From the NCBI GenBank assembly GCA_026874595.1, contig CM049316.1:60957676-61021675 (forward strand): a stretch of 64,000 nucleotides of DNA, read 5' to 3'. The notes beneath the pieces are model-generated. The model was given only the letters and a program-made list of their open reading frames with translations. It searched no databases and had not been told where the DNA came from. Each line of letters begins with the position of its first letter. Position 1 is the first letter of the stretch. Of the stretch, positions 24,081-36,199 are shown one piece after another. Source of the stretch: Sipunculus nudus (Eukaryota; Annelida; Sipuncula; Golfingiida; Sipunculidae). The position numbers and the translations under genes are program-made.

Positions 24081-24904
24081 TTACAGTTGCCACAAGTTCT
24101 TTCATTGGTTATACAATGGCGGGTCAAATGGCCGTCTTCCCCACATCTGTAGCAGTTTTGTTTGTTTTCACATGACCGACTCACATGGCCCCAGGCGAGA
24201 CGCCGCAAAAATCAATATTGTAGGTATTTATCGGCCCCCCTTCTTTTGGCAATGTAATCACCCCCCCCCCCCCCCCCGATATTAAGAGATTAATATTTAT
24301 ATATTGGAAATGAAAAAAAAAATGAATAATTAAAATAAAAAGACTTTAGTTCTATTTCTAAGTTCACTTTGAAATATACATATACTTAAATCATAATAAC
24401 TTATATTTATATATTAATATTGTATATATCTGAAATGTGTCACACGGATAATATAAGGAATATATATAGTCTCCTTTTAAAAAAGCGGCCTTATGTACCC
24501 AGTAACGAAGTAATTACAGTATTTTTTTATTGTGTCGGGAATATAAAAAAAAGTGAAAAAAAGGAGAAATAATTCCATGGTGATCCATCCATGTACTTTA
24601 TCCGAACCAAGTAAATAAGATCTAGTGGGATTGATTTCGCGGTCCTAATTTGATTGAAACAGTCTGAAAGGCGACGAAATTGCATGGTCCTCTACAGCTC
24701 TTTCCCACACATTGCAGAGAGATCACTTAATCTCAGTACAGGGCCTCTCCCATTTACTGCAGTGACGGAGTGGGTCATGAACCAATTTTTAAATTTTATC
24801 CTACATCCATCTACCTAAGAAATCTATCACAAATTTAAAAGGTTTATTCTTTGTACTAAGTTTGAAATACTGTTCTTCAAACTTCTACCGCTCTCGGTCT
24901 TTGC

Positions 24905-25130
24905 TCAACGGTGGGAATATTACGCAGATTAGCAGCCCACTTTGCCCTATTTTCTTCAAAGACGATGCTTGCATCGAAACGAGAAAATTACAACCCATGA
25001 AAGCCTTGATTTAAAAACTGAAAGGACATTTTCTTTTGCACTCAAATCCCATTCGTGTGCCGACGGTATCATTTCTGCATAGTAAATGTCGGCACACGAA
25101 TAGGTTCCGCGATCGTTGTAAAGGCGCCCT
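24905..25130. mobile_element. 225-bp insert with a 17-bp hairpin
   Basis: Unit 1 reads straight through the corresponding place near 8445, so this is an insertion or a deletion in unit 1. It holds an inverted pair, CCCATTCGTGTGCCGAC (25048-25064) and GTCGGCACACGAATAGG (25088-25104), one mismatch, 23-nt loop. Confidence 0.5.
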
Positions 25131-25569
25131 ACCGAGGGCAGAGTCAATTAGAGTCTTGTATAGTAAAATGCCCGTCTGGCCCTGTACATTCAGTTCATTG
25201 ATGATAGTTTATGGATGTAGAATTGTCCGCGGACGACATTTTCAGTACATTATCAAGTAAAAACTAATGATGCGATGTTTCAAACTGATCTGTTGACTTG
25301 TGAGGTGACTTACTCATCGTGTTTTTACGGAGTTTCTCTCGTTTAAAACCACGATCGAATCCAGAAATACGCATGTGTAACGTTCAAAATGTAACAGTCA
25401 TGACCTTTAATTGGCTTGCTTGACTTTCGCGTTCTAGCCAATTTTATTCATCGGCTCAAATGCCGCGGCAAGGTCCGAACAAAACCCATATTCGAAAGAT
25501 ATCTAGTTGAGTACTTGGCTGACAAGGTCAACTCAAAGGACTAACAGAGGATACCTGAATATAGTGTTG

Positions 25570-27895
25570 TGGACCCCTTGATATCGCACGGATTATCCTC
25601 TTCTGCATGGACGCCGTGGTGTTGTGAACCTCTGCAGCCGCACCCGTAGTGTTCTTCTGGATCGCGTCCTACTGTTTAGAACGTCGTCCGCTGGATAATC
25701 TATATATTAATAGCGTAAGGCGATTTTTGTGATTTTCCGTATCTCCTCTGATACCACCGTACGGATTGCCGTGATTTTCGACATACATATGCTTTGGGTT
25801 TGTCCGAAAAGATTCCACCCACTTTTATTTACAATATTTGCGTATTACGTGCATAATTAATCATTTTAATATTTGCTCCCCTGCGGGCGCCTCTTTTCTT
25901 TGTGTCTTCGAGCCCGGTTACACAATGGCCACAGCGTGTGTGATGGCGGGACAGGGTTTTACTCGGGGGGCCTCATTTGGGGTTTTCTTATATTTGCGGT
26001 CACCGGCCCGAAATAATCCCCATCGGCGATCCTTTCTCAAAAGGGGGATCTTTGAAAGAATTGTTTTGCAGGCCTTCCTGCGACCGGGGGGTTGCAAAAA
26101 GAGGGCTCCTTCACATGACCTGATATGCCTGAGTGCACATCTACCGTGTAACAGGAAAATCGTGATGGTTAGGCAAAAAAAAAAAGGTTTAATTCTCAGG
26201 CATTTTTTTTCAGAACATGTGCGGGCGGGCGATATTTTACCTTTGTTTTGTATGTTTCGATAAAAATGTCATATGATCAGGAAAAAGTATTACAATAGCA
26301 GATTTGTTTTGCTAAGCAGGCAAAAGCACTCTATAACAAAAGAAATCTTATCAAAATTGTATTATTTTATCTTCTTTAAAGATGAAAATCAAAATAACAA
26401 TTTTGAAACATGGTTGGGGGGGGGGGGGTAAAATTGACGAATGCGGTGTCTAAGAACCAAACCTTTTTTTTTTTTTTTTATTTGGCCTTATACAATCACC
26501 GGTCGCACGTAGTCCAGGGCCTTGCATGAGATTGAGGTCCTTGACAAATATTCACCAACACATGTAGGCCTACCATGTGACAGATGTAAAGAAAATGTTA
26601 ATCAAATTCACATCTTGGTTGGTACAGTGTGATGTGTACACGTGTTGAGTGCCATTATACATTACCAAAGTTGTATATATATAATAATGACAAATTGTTT
26701 TGAAATGGAGATTTTTCCGTATTACAGCAGTTACATGTAAGAGATGTAAATCTCCTGTAATATTGTAAATTTAATAAGGTTGTGCTGATATTAGTTCCTT
26801 TTACATGCAGGTGCCATGGCATTTCATTTTCAATGATGTTTATGTAATCCTCTTTGTTTTGAAAGACTTTCTTTCATTCAGTATATGTATGCTTACTGCG
26901 TAAAAGTCATGGCCATCACTGTTACTATTTCCACAAATAAAGCTGTTTTTCTTTGCATTTTCGTCTATAAGGTCTATTTCTTGGACTTTCTTTTGTATGT
27001 ATATGTGATATTTTAGATCAGTTTCTCATGTCACATGGTATATGTGTAGGTGACTATTTGTCAAAGACCCCGACCACATTTTAGGGACTGGCTTAATTCG
27101 AGAGTCCGTGTGCCACTGTACGCTGATCCGAAACAATCCCGAAAGATTTTTACCCACAACACTATACATATAATGGAACTATATATTAATAGCGCAAGGG
27201 GATTTGTGTGATTTTTCGTATCTCCAGATTTTTGATGGATTTCCGATACCACCGTACGGATCGTCGTGTTCGCTCCAAACCGTGCGTAGCACGGGTAATT
27301 GCTAGTCAACTGTTATTTTTGTCACTGGCAAGGGATTCGCCCTATTGACAATCGACTTATTTTTGTCCCTGCCACGTGACTCGTTCTATTGTGGACTCCG
27401 CCTTCAGAACAATTATATCTATTGAGTTAAGTCGCTGACTCGCTGCCTCATTGAAATAAAACCACTTTGACGCATTTTTCCGCTTTTTACGAGTCCTATA
27501 AGAGGACTCGTCACCACTCTTCGGCGAGGACTTGATGAAGAACATTTCACTTGTCAACCCTGGGGAGACGGAGGTTCTTTATTTGTGGGTCGTCCTCCTC
27601 CACAAGAACCTTTTATTTGTAAAGAGGAAGGACGTTCATTTGTTCGCTTACCTCCTTGTTTTACTATGGACCAGAGAATCTTCCGTTGAACATTTGGACT
27701 TCAGTTAAGTATTTATTTAGTTGCAGCCGTTTCAAGAGACTATGTTCAGTATTCGTTATGTATTAACTCTTTGATTATTTGTTATTGTAAATATTGTATA
27801 TATATATTAATATAGCACCATTTTTGCACTTAAAGCCTTGTTGTGTTTCTCTGAGAATATGTGTCTGAGGTTTTGTGTTATGGTTCGGCTATTAT
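25570..27895. mobile_element. 2.3-kb insertion of unknown class
   Basis: Defined by comparison: unit 1 has about 30 bp between ATATAGTG and AACGTCACCTG (near 8885-8915), whereas here about 2.3 kb lies between them. The insert begins TGTTGTGGACCCC and ends TATTATACA, which would suit LTR-like TG...CA ends, but no target duplication is evident. An imperfect internal direct repeat links 25690-25810 and 27177-27290 (TATATATTAATAGCG, GATACCACCGTACGGAT). The last 600 bp (27312-27895), with a TATTGTATATATATATTAAT box and TTTGCACTTAAAGCC, resemble an LTR. Open frames within (for example 25838-26263) have no family motif. It could be a solo or partial LTR element or a composite. Confidence 0.45.
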
Positions 27896-28395
27896 ACAAT
27901 CTAACGTCACCTGTTATTTGCTGAAGAGATATGTCGATATCAGACAAGAGTGCTGCAGTCTGCAAGGTGCTGGCTCCGGCCGCATTGAAGCTTGGAGCGG
28001 AGTATTTTTAACTGCGGAACTTTGAGAACTGACTCCATAAAAACTATCATATGTAACGTTATGAACGGTAGAAGTCACTCAAAGCGCATGCAGGAATAAG
28101 GGCGTTTACTTTTCCTAAAATTAATGCGACATTCTGCCACGTTTTAAAAACTGACGAGAAGATTAAATTTCCTTTTTTTTTGTATACGAACGGTTATTAA
28201 GTTTAAAAATATTTTTAAGAAAGAATGCGATGGTGTCAGTACACTAATGAACATTTCTGTCACATGTAGGCATACTACGCAAATTACTAGGCTAAAATAC
28301 CGAAATTTTCTGGGGAATTTTTAGGTGCTTTCTTTGGGGGGAAAATATCCGTTTACCGGCTAAAAATGTAGGTGTCGCGAGAATCATGTACAACA

Positions 28396-28988
28396 ATGAC
28401 TAGCGGTATACATACACTACAAGCCGACGTTCCTTGTAGTGGTATACAGATCCATACACTCCGATACCCAAACAAAAAAGGTAGAACTAACTTTTAAACT
28501 GACAGCTTCTCACCTTTTATCTGGATGATGTCAGCATAAAAAGTCTATTTTGTTTGTTTGGTTGATTTATCCACAGCAGGTTTACATTAAAATTAGTTGG
28601 CTTAATTATTATACTTTTTTGTTTGAGGTGCTGAAACATACTGACTACTCAGAGACAGCCTGTCGTCTGGTTAAACATGGCTGCTTTGCATGACATCAGC
28701 AACTAGGGGGTGCCTTTGTGCTATACAAGTTAGACTGTTACCCTTCTCCTAAACATTCCAACTTGAGGCTTGAAATCGTTATTTTTGTACTGGCTATATA
28801 TCCTGAATGGTATGCAAACTTTAAATATAAACATGGACTAAACAACTATGCAGGATATATAGCCAGTACAAAAAAAAAAAAAAAAACGATTCAAGCCTCA
28901 AGTTGGAAATTTTAGGAGAAGGGTAACAGTCTAACTTGTATAGCACAAAGGCGCAGTTTAGCTTGTGTGGTACGGATACCGCTAAGCA
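28396..28988. mobile_element. Foldback element with two nested inverted repeats
   Basis: The inner arms, 28712-28805 and 28851-28952, are almost perfectly complementary over about 95 bp around a 45-nt loop (CTATACAAGTTAGACTGTTA pairs with TAACAGTCTAACTTGTATAG). One arm has a longer A run (28870-28886). The outer flanks ATGACTAGCGGTAT and GGATACCGCTAAGCAATGAC are also inverted. A separate small hairpin (CACTACAAG / CTTGTAGTG) lies near 28411-28438. Non-coding. Confidence 0.8.
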
Positions 28989-31611
28989 ATGACCAGAACC
29001 AATCTCTGCTCAAAATTATGCATATTGACATTTTTGTGAGTCTATTTCGAGTTAATTGTTAATTTCAAGTATGTAGGTTTCAGTTCAGTTGAACATTTCA
29101 GTTCTGTACCTTACATTAAACAACCCATGTTACCCTACCTGTCGTAAATAAATTTTCAATCGGAAACCAAATGTGTATATTTCACACGCCCCTTTGTGTG
29201 TCAATTTAAAAAAGGCCCGCATATTTGTCAATTTCACAAACGATCCGCATATTTGTCAATTTCAAAAACGACAGCAGTTGTCAATGTCAAAACGACTCGC
29301 ATAGTTTCCAATTTAAATACGACTTGCATAATTGTCCACGCCTATGGATAATATTTATAATAATTAATTCAAGTAAAAATTGATATGTAAGAATCATTGA
29401 AATATATATTTGTAGGTATGTCTGCATTTCTCATGCATTTAACTGATAATCCATTAAAAGGAAAACAGTGTGTCTGTTATTTTCATTACAAATGGACTTC
29501 TTCGTGTTTTATGATTATAAACGGTACACATGTATTTTCTCCCCTTATGAGCAGCCTTTTCACTATCACATAGCTGACTTTTTATTTCTTTTTAAACGCT
29601 TCAGGCACAACCGGTGTGTAACTTTAAAAAATGCATTTAAAATATTGGTATATATGGAAAACGATTACTAAATTCATGAGAGAATATTCGGGAGAATGAT
29701 TTCTGATTTCAGGGGTAGGGCAGTTGATAGTAGTATGACTTATCAATTATTAAAACCCCTCAAAATATAAACCCCTGGTAAGCAAAGTGTCTTAAATGTA
29801 ATCCCGTTCTTCTGTATAAAGGCGGCCACCCATCTACCATCTCCCTACCTCCATTCCACCAAACTGTGCCCACCATTATTGTCTTAATATCCTTATATTT
29901 TTCTATAATTTCTAAGATATCCACATATGAGAATGACAGCCTAGCATGGCAAAACTTAATAAATCTCCAGTTTGCGTTTCACAACTATTTGGACTCAATG
30001 ATCTGACAGGTCAGGTGTCTCCTCACATGGTAAGCCAGCTTTGTTTCAGCTGGTTGTATTTTTTTAAAGCGTTAACCTGACATCATCCAATTAGCAGCTG
30101 TCAACTGAGGCTGTTAGCATGTGACCAATGACCTTGACTGCCATAATTGGGATTAACGAATTGTTAAATGCAGACTGATTTGAATTTTTGAATAAACTTC
30201 TTGACAAAAATGCTTAGATATTATGTCTATTTGTGTCCCAGAAAGTGTAAGCTTAAAGTCCGGGATAATTACAAAAGTCTAAAAAACCTGTGATATATGT
30301 GTACTTGAAATTGTTTAAATTCTATCCGTTTTTTTAGTGTTAAAACGACCCGTCCACATCAAGTGAAATGTAAAAAATCCGTTACAATTTGTTAAAATAC
30401 ACCACTGAGATATCTCACTTAATTAGCCATCTATTTCAAGTTTCGTCTGTGCGAAAGAAAGGTCGAAAAGACCAGCACGTCAGATAATGTTTTAAAAATG
30501 AACCTACCCTACTCCCACCTGCCTAATTTTCAGCTTTGCGAAACTAAAGGTAGGCCTAATCTACTTAAGGCCATGAATCTTCCGCTGTCAAGATGTCCTT
30601 GTTTGACCACAAAGCACAAGAAGTCTAAAGGACACCGGAAATTTTTCCTGCATTTATTAGTTCGGAGAAAAACGGGCAAAAATTTGGTGAGCATGAACTA
30701 AAAATAATAATACAAATTTTCTCGGTTAGGAATAAGTAATTTTCTAGAGTAGGCCCCGGAAATTGCAGTTATTTTGTGCATTTATAGCAAGGCTGGTTCT
30801 CGGGGCCTTGCTATAAAACATATGAACATTACAAAAGTTCCTCCGATTTAGACTTATCTCTTTGCAGCTAAGCAAAACGGGGTCATTTTGTGATTCTAAC
30901 CAAAAAAATATATCCTGATGCTTTCATAAAATTGGCCGGAATGGCTTGGTAATCTGACTTCCAACGCTCGCATGGCCCGGAATGTTATAAATTAACTAGA
31001 CAGGTGACGGAATTACACCAATCTACTTATGTTACTCCAGATTTTTTCTAAGTACCTCTCCCGACTGGGCGAAAATTCTGAAGCCTCGTGAATCTCGGGC
31101 TGCGAAAATTCAATTGGCTTGACTGTAATTTGACCTAACGTTTCAGCCCGTGTCAAGCACAGGCTTCACCCGTCACCAAGTTTAAGAAAGCGCAATACAA
31201 TCATGACCACTCTACTCGGTCAGTACATGAACGTTGAAATGGTACATTTTATTATACCTCAGCGAGTACGTATTATTGTCGCCGTTGGTCTAATGGTTGA
31301 TTTGTTCGTCTGTAAGCAACTTTACTAAAAAAAGTAACTGATCATTTTTAAATTTTGTGGAGGATTAAAGAAACATCCGGGAAACAGGTCACTCTATTTT
31401 TAAGTTTTAACCATACGATACATATATGTACATGGATTATTATTACGGTTACTATCTATGGCCGAAATAACTCCATAGAGAGCTGTGAGTGTTCCGGTTT
31501 AAGGTTGTACTCTGTCTCAAGAGCCCTTCACCTTTCAAGAAAAGATAGAATGATGACCTGATGGTATCACTGGAGGTTAAGGTATAAATATAACGCAAGA
31601 AGTAGAATATA

Positions 31612-31796
31612 CAGGGGCGGATCCAGGATTTTGGAAAGGGGATAGGTCCAAAAAGTAAACCCTAAAAATAAAGGTCCCAAGGACCGGAAAGGGGGCTCCA
31701 GGCCAGAAATTTTGTCTAAACCCTCAAAAAAGGTCGCGGCGAATGAAATAAGAGGGCATCCGCTTAAAAAATACCGAAATACCGCATCCGATTCTG
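31612..31796. mobile_element. GGCGGATCC-type MITE, unit 3 copy
   Basis: Left end CAGGGGCGGATCCAGGATTT, right end CATCCGATTCTG followed by ATATGTTATCATTA, the same right flank as copies 6346 and 17240. Confidence 0.7.
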
Positions 31797-32251
31797 ATAT
31801 GTTATCATTAATCCCACTGGATTTCAGATTTATAAGGACTAGAAATACAACTAAACATTTTACATTAATTAATCCTAAAATAATAAACCACGAAATTCGT
31901 CGTATCAACTTGAGCTGACTCTGTCAGGGTGATACATGAATTGTACAACCTCGAAATTACAAAGTCTTACAGCATGCAAAATGCGTCATGAACATTTTTA
32001 ACTTATAAAAAGTAATTAATTCATAAAACAGATAAGATGAATATGGTACAGGCATTTAATTTATAATAATACTATAAAACACAAAATGCTCTCCAGCATG
32101 CTATTTTCGCGAGGATGCCTTGATTCGCGAAAAATGATGCTCGCCAAACTTGCAATTTATTCTACATATGATGAGAGGACAGTTCTTCAGATGATCTTAA
32201 GAAAGAAAATACAATATAAGATAAGATTTGCATCTGACAGCAGAAAAGAAT

Positions 32252-32253
<2 letters not shown>

Positions 32254-32288
<35 letters not shown>

Positions 32289-32297
32289 GAGAGAGAA
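32254..32297 (+). repeat. GA microsatellite, unit 3
   Basis: About 20 GA repeats with one interruption, at the place equivalent to 18648-18686. Confidence 0.95.
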
Positions 32298-33089
32298 GGT
32301 ACTGTAAGATATAGTTGATATAGAGAGAACTATTCTGATAATACCTGGGCGCAAGAATCTAGTAGCACAGTGAAGGCGACTAAAAGGGGTTAAGCGACCT
32401 TAAAGGCCACGTAAGTAAGTAATTACAGTATTCATTCTCTTTTCATTCCAAGGAAATGAAAGAAATGAAAAAAAGAGAAATAATTCAATGGTGATCCATT
32501 CATGTACTTTATCAGAACTAGGTAACAAAGATCCAGTTGGATTGATTTAGCGGTCCTAATTTGATTGATACAGTCTGAAAGGCGACGAAATTGCATGGTC
32601 CTCTACAGCTCTTTCCTGCACATTGCGGAGAGATCACTTAATCTTGGTAAAAGGCCTCTCCGATTTACCAGTAACGGAGTGGCTGATGACACAATTTTTA
32701 ATTTATTACTATATCCATTATCACATTTTTATACCACGGCGAGTTCATAAACAACCTGTAGAATCAGAAAATTATATTTTAAGGGTTTTTTAAAGCTGAA
32801 TGTACAAATGGTATGCTTTTTTTACTTATTATTTCATTTCCAAGTGCTAATTTCCTACTTTGTCTATGCTTTGACAGCTTTTAATTTTTTGTGGTCATTG
32901 AATATTTACAACTCAAATAAATGATCAGTACTTTAGTGTCTGAAGTGTCATATACAAGGACGTTTCTGCAAATACGTAGGTAATAAAAAAATCAATGATT
33001 TACTTACATACTTAGATAATAATCAGATGAATAAAGAGATTCACTGTTTATTGAATGAGGGTAAAAGTAACAATACGATAAGAATTATA

Positions 33090-33091
<2 letters not shown>

Positions 33092-33120
<29 letters not shown>
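33092..33120 (+). repeat. ATT microsatellite, unit 3
   Basis: About ten ATT repeats followed directly by AAGCCTTCTGGCTTTCAGG, as at 13237 and 21181. Confidence 0.9.
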
Positions 33121-33122
<2 letters not shown>

Positions 33123-34379
33123 GCCTTCTGGCTTTCAGGTTTTATATGCAATGGTCTAGGGTTAATAACCTTTCCTTTAAACATTTACGCGAATATCTAG
33201 GGTTCTTTCGCCGTTTCGCCATTTTGCCTTTAATCCTTTAGCGGCGTGTCGGGGATTTTTACTCGGTTATCCAATATCTCAGCCACAAAAGCTCTATGGG
33301 CTACGTCAAACATTACCCAAAATCCGACTCACAATCATACGTCTCTGCTGGCTAGCAGACCTTGTGGGCTTTACAATCTGCCACCTACAATGTACCGGGG
33401 CTTCTAAAAAACATCTACGGCGTAAGTATAGATTCATTGAAGAGGGTAATGTAGACCTTTCAAATATGCTGGATAAGAACTGTGTCAAGGCTTATTACAT
33501 ATATACAAAAGGTTTTTTTGTGGTAAAGTCTTAAGCATTTGCGTGTAAAATGTAAACATGTGTTTCCTAGAGATGTAACACATTTTGATTTTAGAATTTG
33601 TTTGTTGAGACAAGTAGTCCCGGCCGCCAGACACTGGCTAAGTGGAAGAGATTTGTTTTGAGTAGAAACGACACTTGGTGGAAGGGTTGACTACATTCTA
33701 AACCTTCAAAAGTTTGATAAAGTTTGATCAAACTGATCACTTCTTAATTAAGAAGTTTGTCGACACAGAATATATATATTATTATACAATTATATTAATA
33801 AATATGAGCTGCAAAATCGTATAAATCGTGACAAGGGGACATCGGACGAATAGAAATAACTCTTCATTATTAGCAGATAATTTGAACGATATAAGATTGA
33901 CATAATTTATAACAGCAATCTTTTTCCTTTCGACTTTGTTTCGGCGAAAGCTCCTCTTATTCAAGGTTTAATTTTCGCGATAATTTCCCTTTTACGAATA
34001 TCGCGAACATGAAACCCTTCCGGACAACAACATAATATATCCAAATTGGCAGTTGATATGTAAATACGGGGGCTCCCATAAGCAGTTCCAGTTCACGCCC
34101 CCTGGTGGCAGTTCGATCTGAGTATCAATAGTGAGTTTGATCACAAATGTTTCTGCTTTTTCCCTGTCTCTTCATCACAGCCCATTTCAAATTTACTGCG
34201 TTTCCCCCTGGCTATTGGCAGATATATTCAAGGCCTGTCGGCGATCGGGTATGCCGGCACCGTGACAGCGAAAATCGATTTATCTTCAATAACCTAAACC
34301 CAAGGTTACTTGTCTTTCGGGGCAAATTTACATTTCTGCCAGGCACTAGTGATTGCTTTTACCAAAGATTGTCGTAGGA

Positions 34380-36190
34380 GGTCTATACATTATTGGAAAC
34401 CTCTCAAAATATAAATTCCTGGTCAGCAAATTGTCTCCAAATCTAATCCCATGCAGTCTTCTGTATAAAGCCGTCATCCTATCTATACCTTTATTTCCTG
34501 CCGATTTTTTAGCCAACCGGAAAAATTGCTTGGATCGCTAGATGCCAGGGTGCATTTTTAAAAATCCTGCAGAAAAAAAAATCGGCTTCAAAATTCCCAG
34601 ACAATGTCAAGGATTTTCCTTCCGATATTTTTCCGGCCGGATACTTTGGAAAATCGATGACTGAACTGAAAAAAGAATCTCATTTGCTGATTTGCAACCT
34701 ACGTACCTTTCCTCCTTTTCATCATTCCTGACGGCATTAACTATCCTGAAGAAGAAATCAGAAGTAACCAAAATGAAAGGGAAAATATAGTGATTTGCAC
34801 TGAAAATCGGGAGGTTTGCGGGAACTCACCGGTGGGCGAATCTTAGAAGACCGTTTAAAAAATCGTAGATCATTCGGAACGTCTCGCCCGAATCCATTGG
34901 CTTCTAGCAGATCAGTTTTCCCAAAGAATACATTTATTTGCCATAATATTTTGTACAGTTTGGACTTGATACATTGCTGAACATCAAATGTGACCAGGTT
35001 CAGATTGTAATTTAACTAAAAAGGTCAGTTTATCATAGATTCCCCATACACAACCCACCAGAGGTGGACTTCCTGGAATTTTATCCTCATGTGTTTCACA
35101 TCAGTGTACTTGAAAATTTCCCCTCTATTTCTTGAATCTTTGTTGTCATACGGCTTTAAAGATAGAATTTGTGAGGACTGGAGGTGCCTGTACACAAAAT
35201 ACATTATTTTGTTCTTAAACAGTGCTCACTACGTGTGCAGTTGGCAGGGCCTTGACCTTGCCTCGCCGAAATACTCTCAATGGCGGTACCCTATATACAT
35301 CCGAACGTAGAAGCCAACGGATTCAGCTGGAGTGTTCCGAATGATGTGTATATATGAGCAAAGCCGGCTTAATGTCATTAATAGAAGTCTTGATATAAGT
35401 CTTCTTTGTGTCCAGCTGACAGGACAAAGATCTACACATAACTATACATGATACGACACTTATTTTTTGATAAATCTAAAACTGAACATATGCAGAGGGA
35501 TTTTATCTGTTATAGGCTTCAAGTATATTATGGGTTTTATCAGGAGGTAAGCGGCCACTCACCGGCCGGCGAGACTTGATATTTTAAAAAGTCCGTTAAA
35601 AAATTGGTCGATGTGATCCGGCTTAATGTTATGAATATCCATGTCCTGTGTCAAGATGACAGCAAAAAGATCCACTCCTTTTCAAAACTATACACACAAA
35701 CCTTATGTTTGTGTAATTCTAAAACTGACCATATGTAACTGTCATATTTAGAATTTTATATCTTATAGTCCTCGAGTATTTATGGATTTTACGAACCATT
35801 TAAAAATCATCTACACGGTCGTCCTATCTTTTATGAAAGGGTTTCGTGGAAACTATATGTAGATTTGTGTCCGTAAAAACCCATAGCTCGGACGCAATTC
35901 AAAAAACCCAAAAAAAGTCGATAACTTTGTTATTTCACAGAACAGTGTAAATAGAGTGTACTCTGTTGACTCTATTGCGTTTCACAATTGTTTATTCTTT
36001 GAAATGATCTGACAAGTTAGATGTGTCCCTCCATGCATCATGAGTAGCCAGCTTTGATTTAGCTGGTCATATTTTTCAGAGTGTTCACATGACATCATCC
36101 ATTGAGCAGCTGTCAATTCAGGATTTGTAGCATGTAACAAAAATGTCAATTGCCAAAACTATCGCTGAAGTGTTGTTAAATGTTGACTGA
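34380..36190 (+). repeat. Partial fourth array unit
   Basis: Contains CTCAAAATATAAATTCCTGG near 34404, a segment matching 15350-15500 (GAAGAAGAAATCAGAAGTAA near 34749), and AATGATCTGACAAGTTAG near 36002, which matches 15903 and 29997. It has its own internal duplication: a segment with CCGGCTTAATGT and CTAAAACTGAACATATG at about 35360-35510 recurs at about 35625-35740. The array ends here. Confidence 0.65.
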
Positions 36191-36199
36191 TTTTCATAT

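Larger units (their letters stand above)
14390..24480 (+). repeat. Diverged tandem-array unit 2
   Basis: Contains the full block order: a segment ending CTCAAAATATAAAC near 14838, a segment with AATGATCTGACAGGT near 15903, the TTTTCTAGAGTA block near 16569, the shared MITE, a GA microsatellite, the TGTACTTTATCCGA block near 18914, an ATT microsatellite followed by AAGCCTTCTG near 21181, and a closing segment with GGCGATCGTGTATGCCGGCA near 22560. All recur in the same order at 29680-34380. Private insertions include the CpG-rich leader at 14600-14860, the 21566-21836 element and the 22740-24080 block. Confidence 0.75.
24485..29660 (+). repeat. Array block equivalent to 7790-12090
   Basis: Begins in the GCGGCCTTATGTACC block and continues through CTACCGCTCTCGG (24890) to TATTTTCTGAAG-type sequence near 27910 and the AATTTCAAGTATGTAGGTTT block near 29058. 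All match unit 1 in order. Relative to unit 1 it carries inserts at 24905-25130, 25570-27895 and 28396-28988. Confidence 0.75.
29680..34380 (+). repeat. Diverged tandem-array unit 3
   Basis: Same block order as unit 2: CTCAAAATATAAACCCCTGG near 29759, AATGATCTGACAGGT near 29997, TTTTCTAGAGTAGG near 30740, AACTCCATAGAGAGCTGTGA near 31470, shared MITE, GA repeat, GTACTTTATCAGAAC near 32503, ATT repeat plus AAGCCTTCTGG near 33121, and GGCGATCGGGTATGCCGGCA near 34239. No gene is supported. Confidence 0.75.

Noticed and set aside
25838-26263. 141-codon plus-strand frame inside the 2.3-kb insert
   Set aside because: No family motif, no coding-like composition, and part of the DNA resembles a non-coding segment near 19815-19870.
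28870-28886. A run considered as a retroposon poly-A tail
   Set aside because: It lies within one arm of a foldback and its mirror T run is simply shorter. There is no retroposed body or target duplication.
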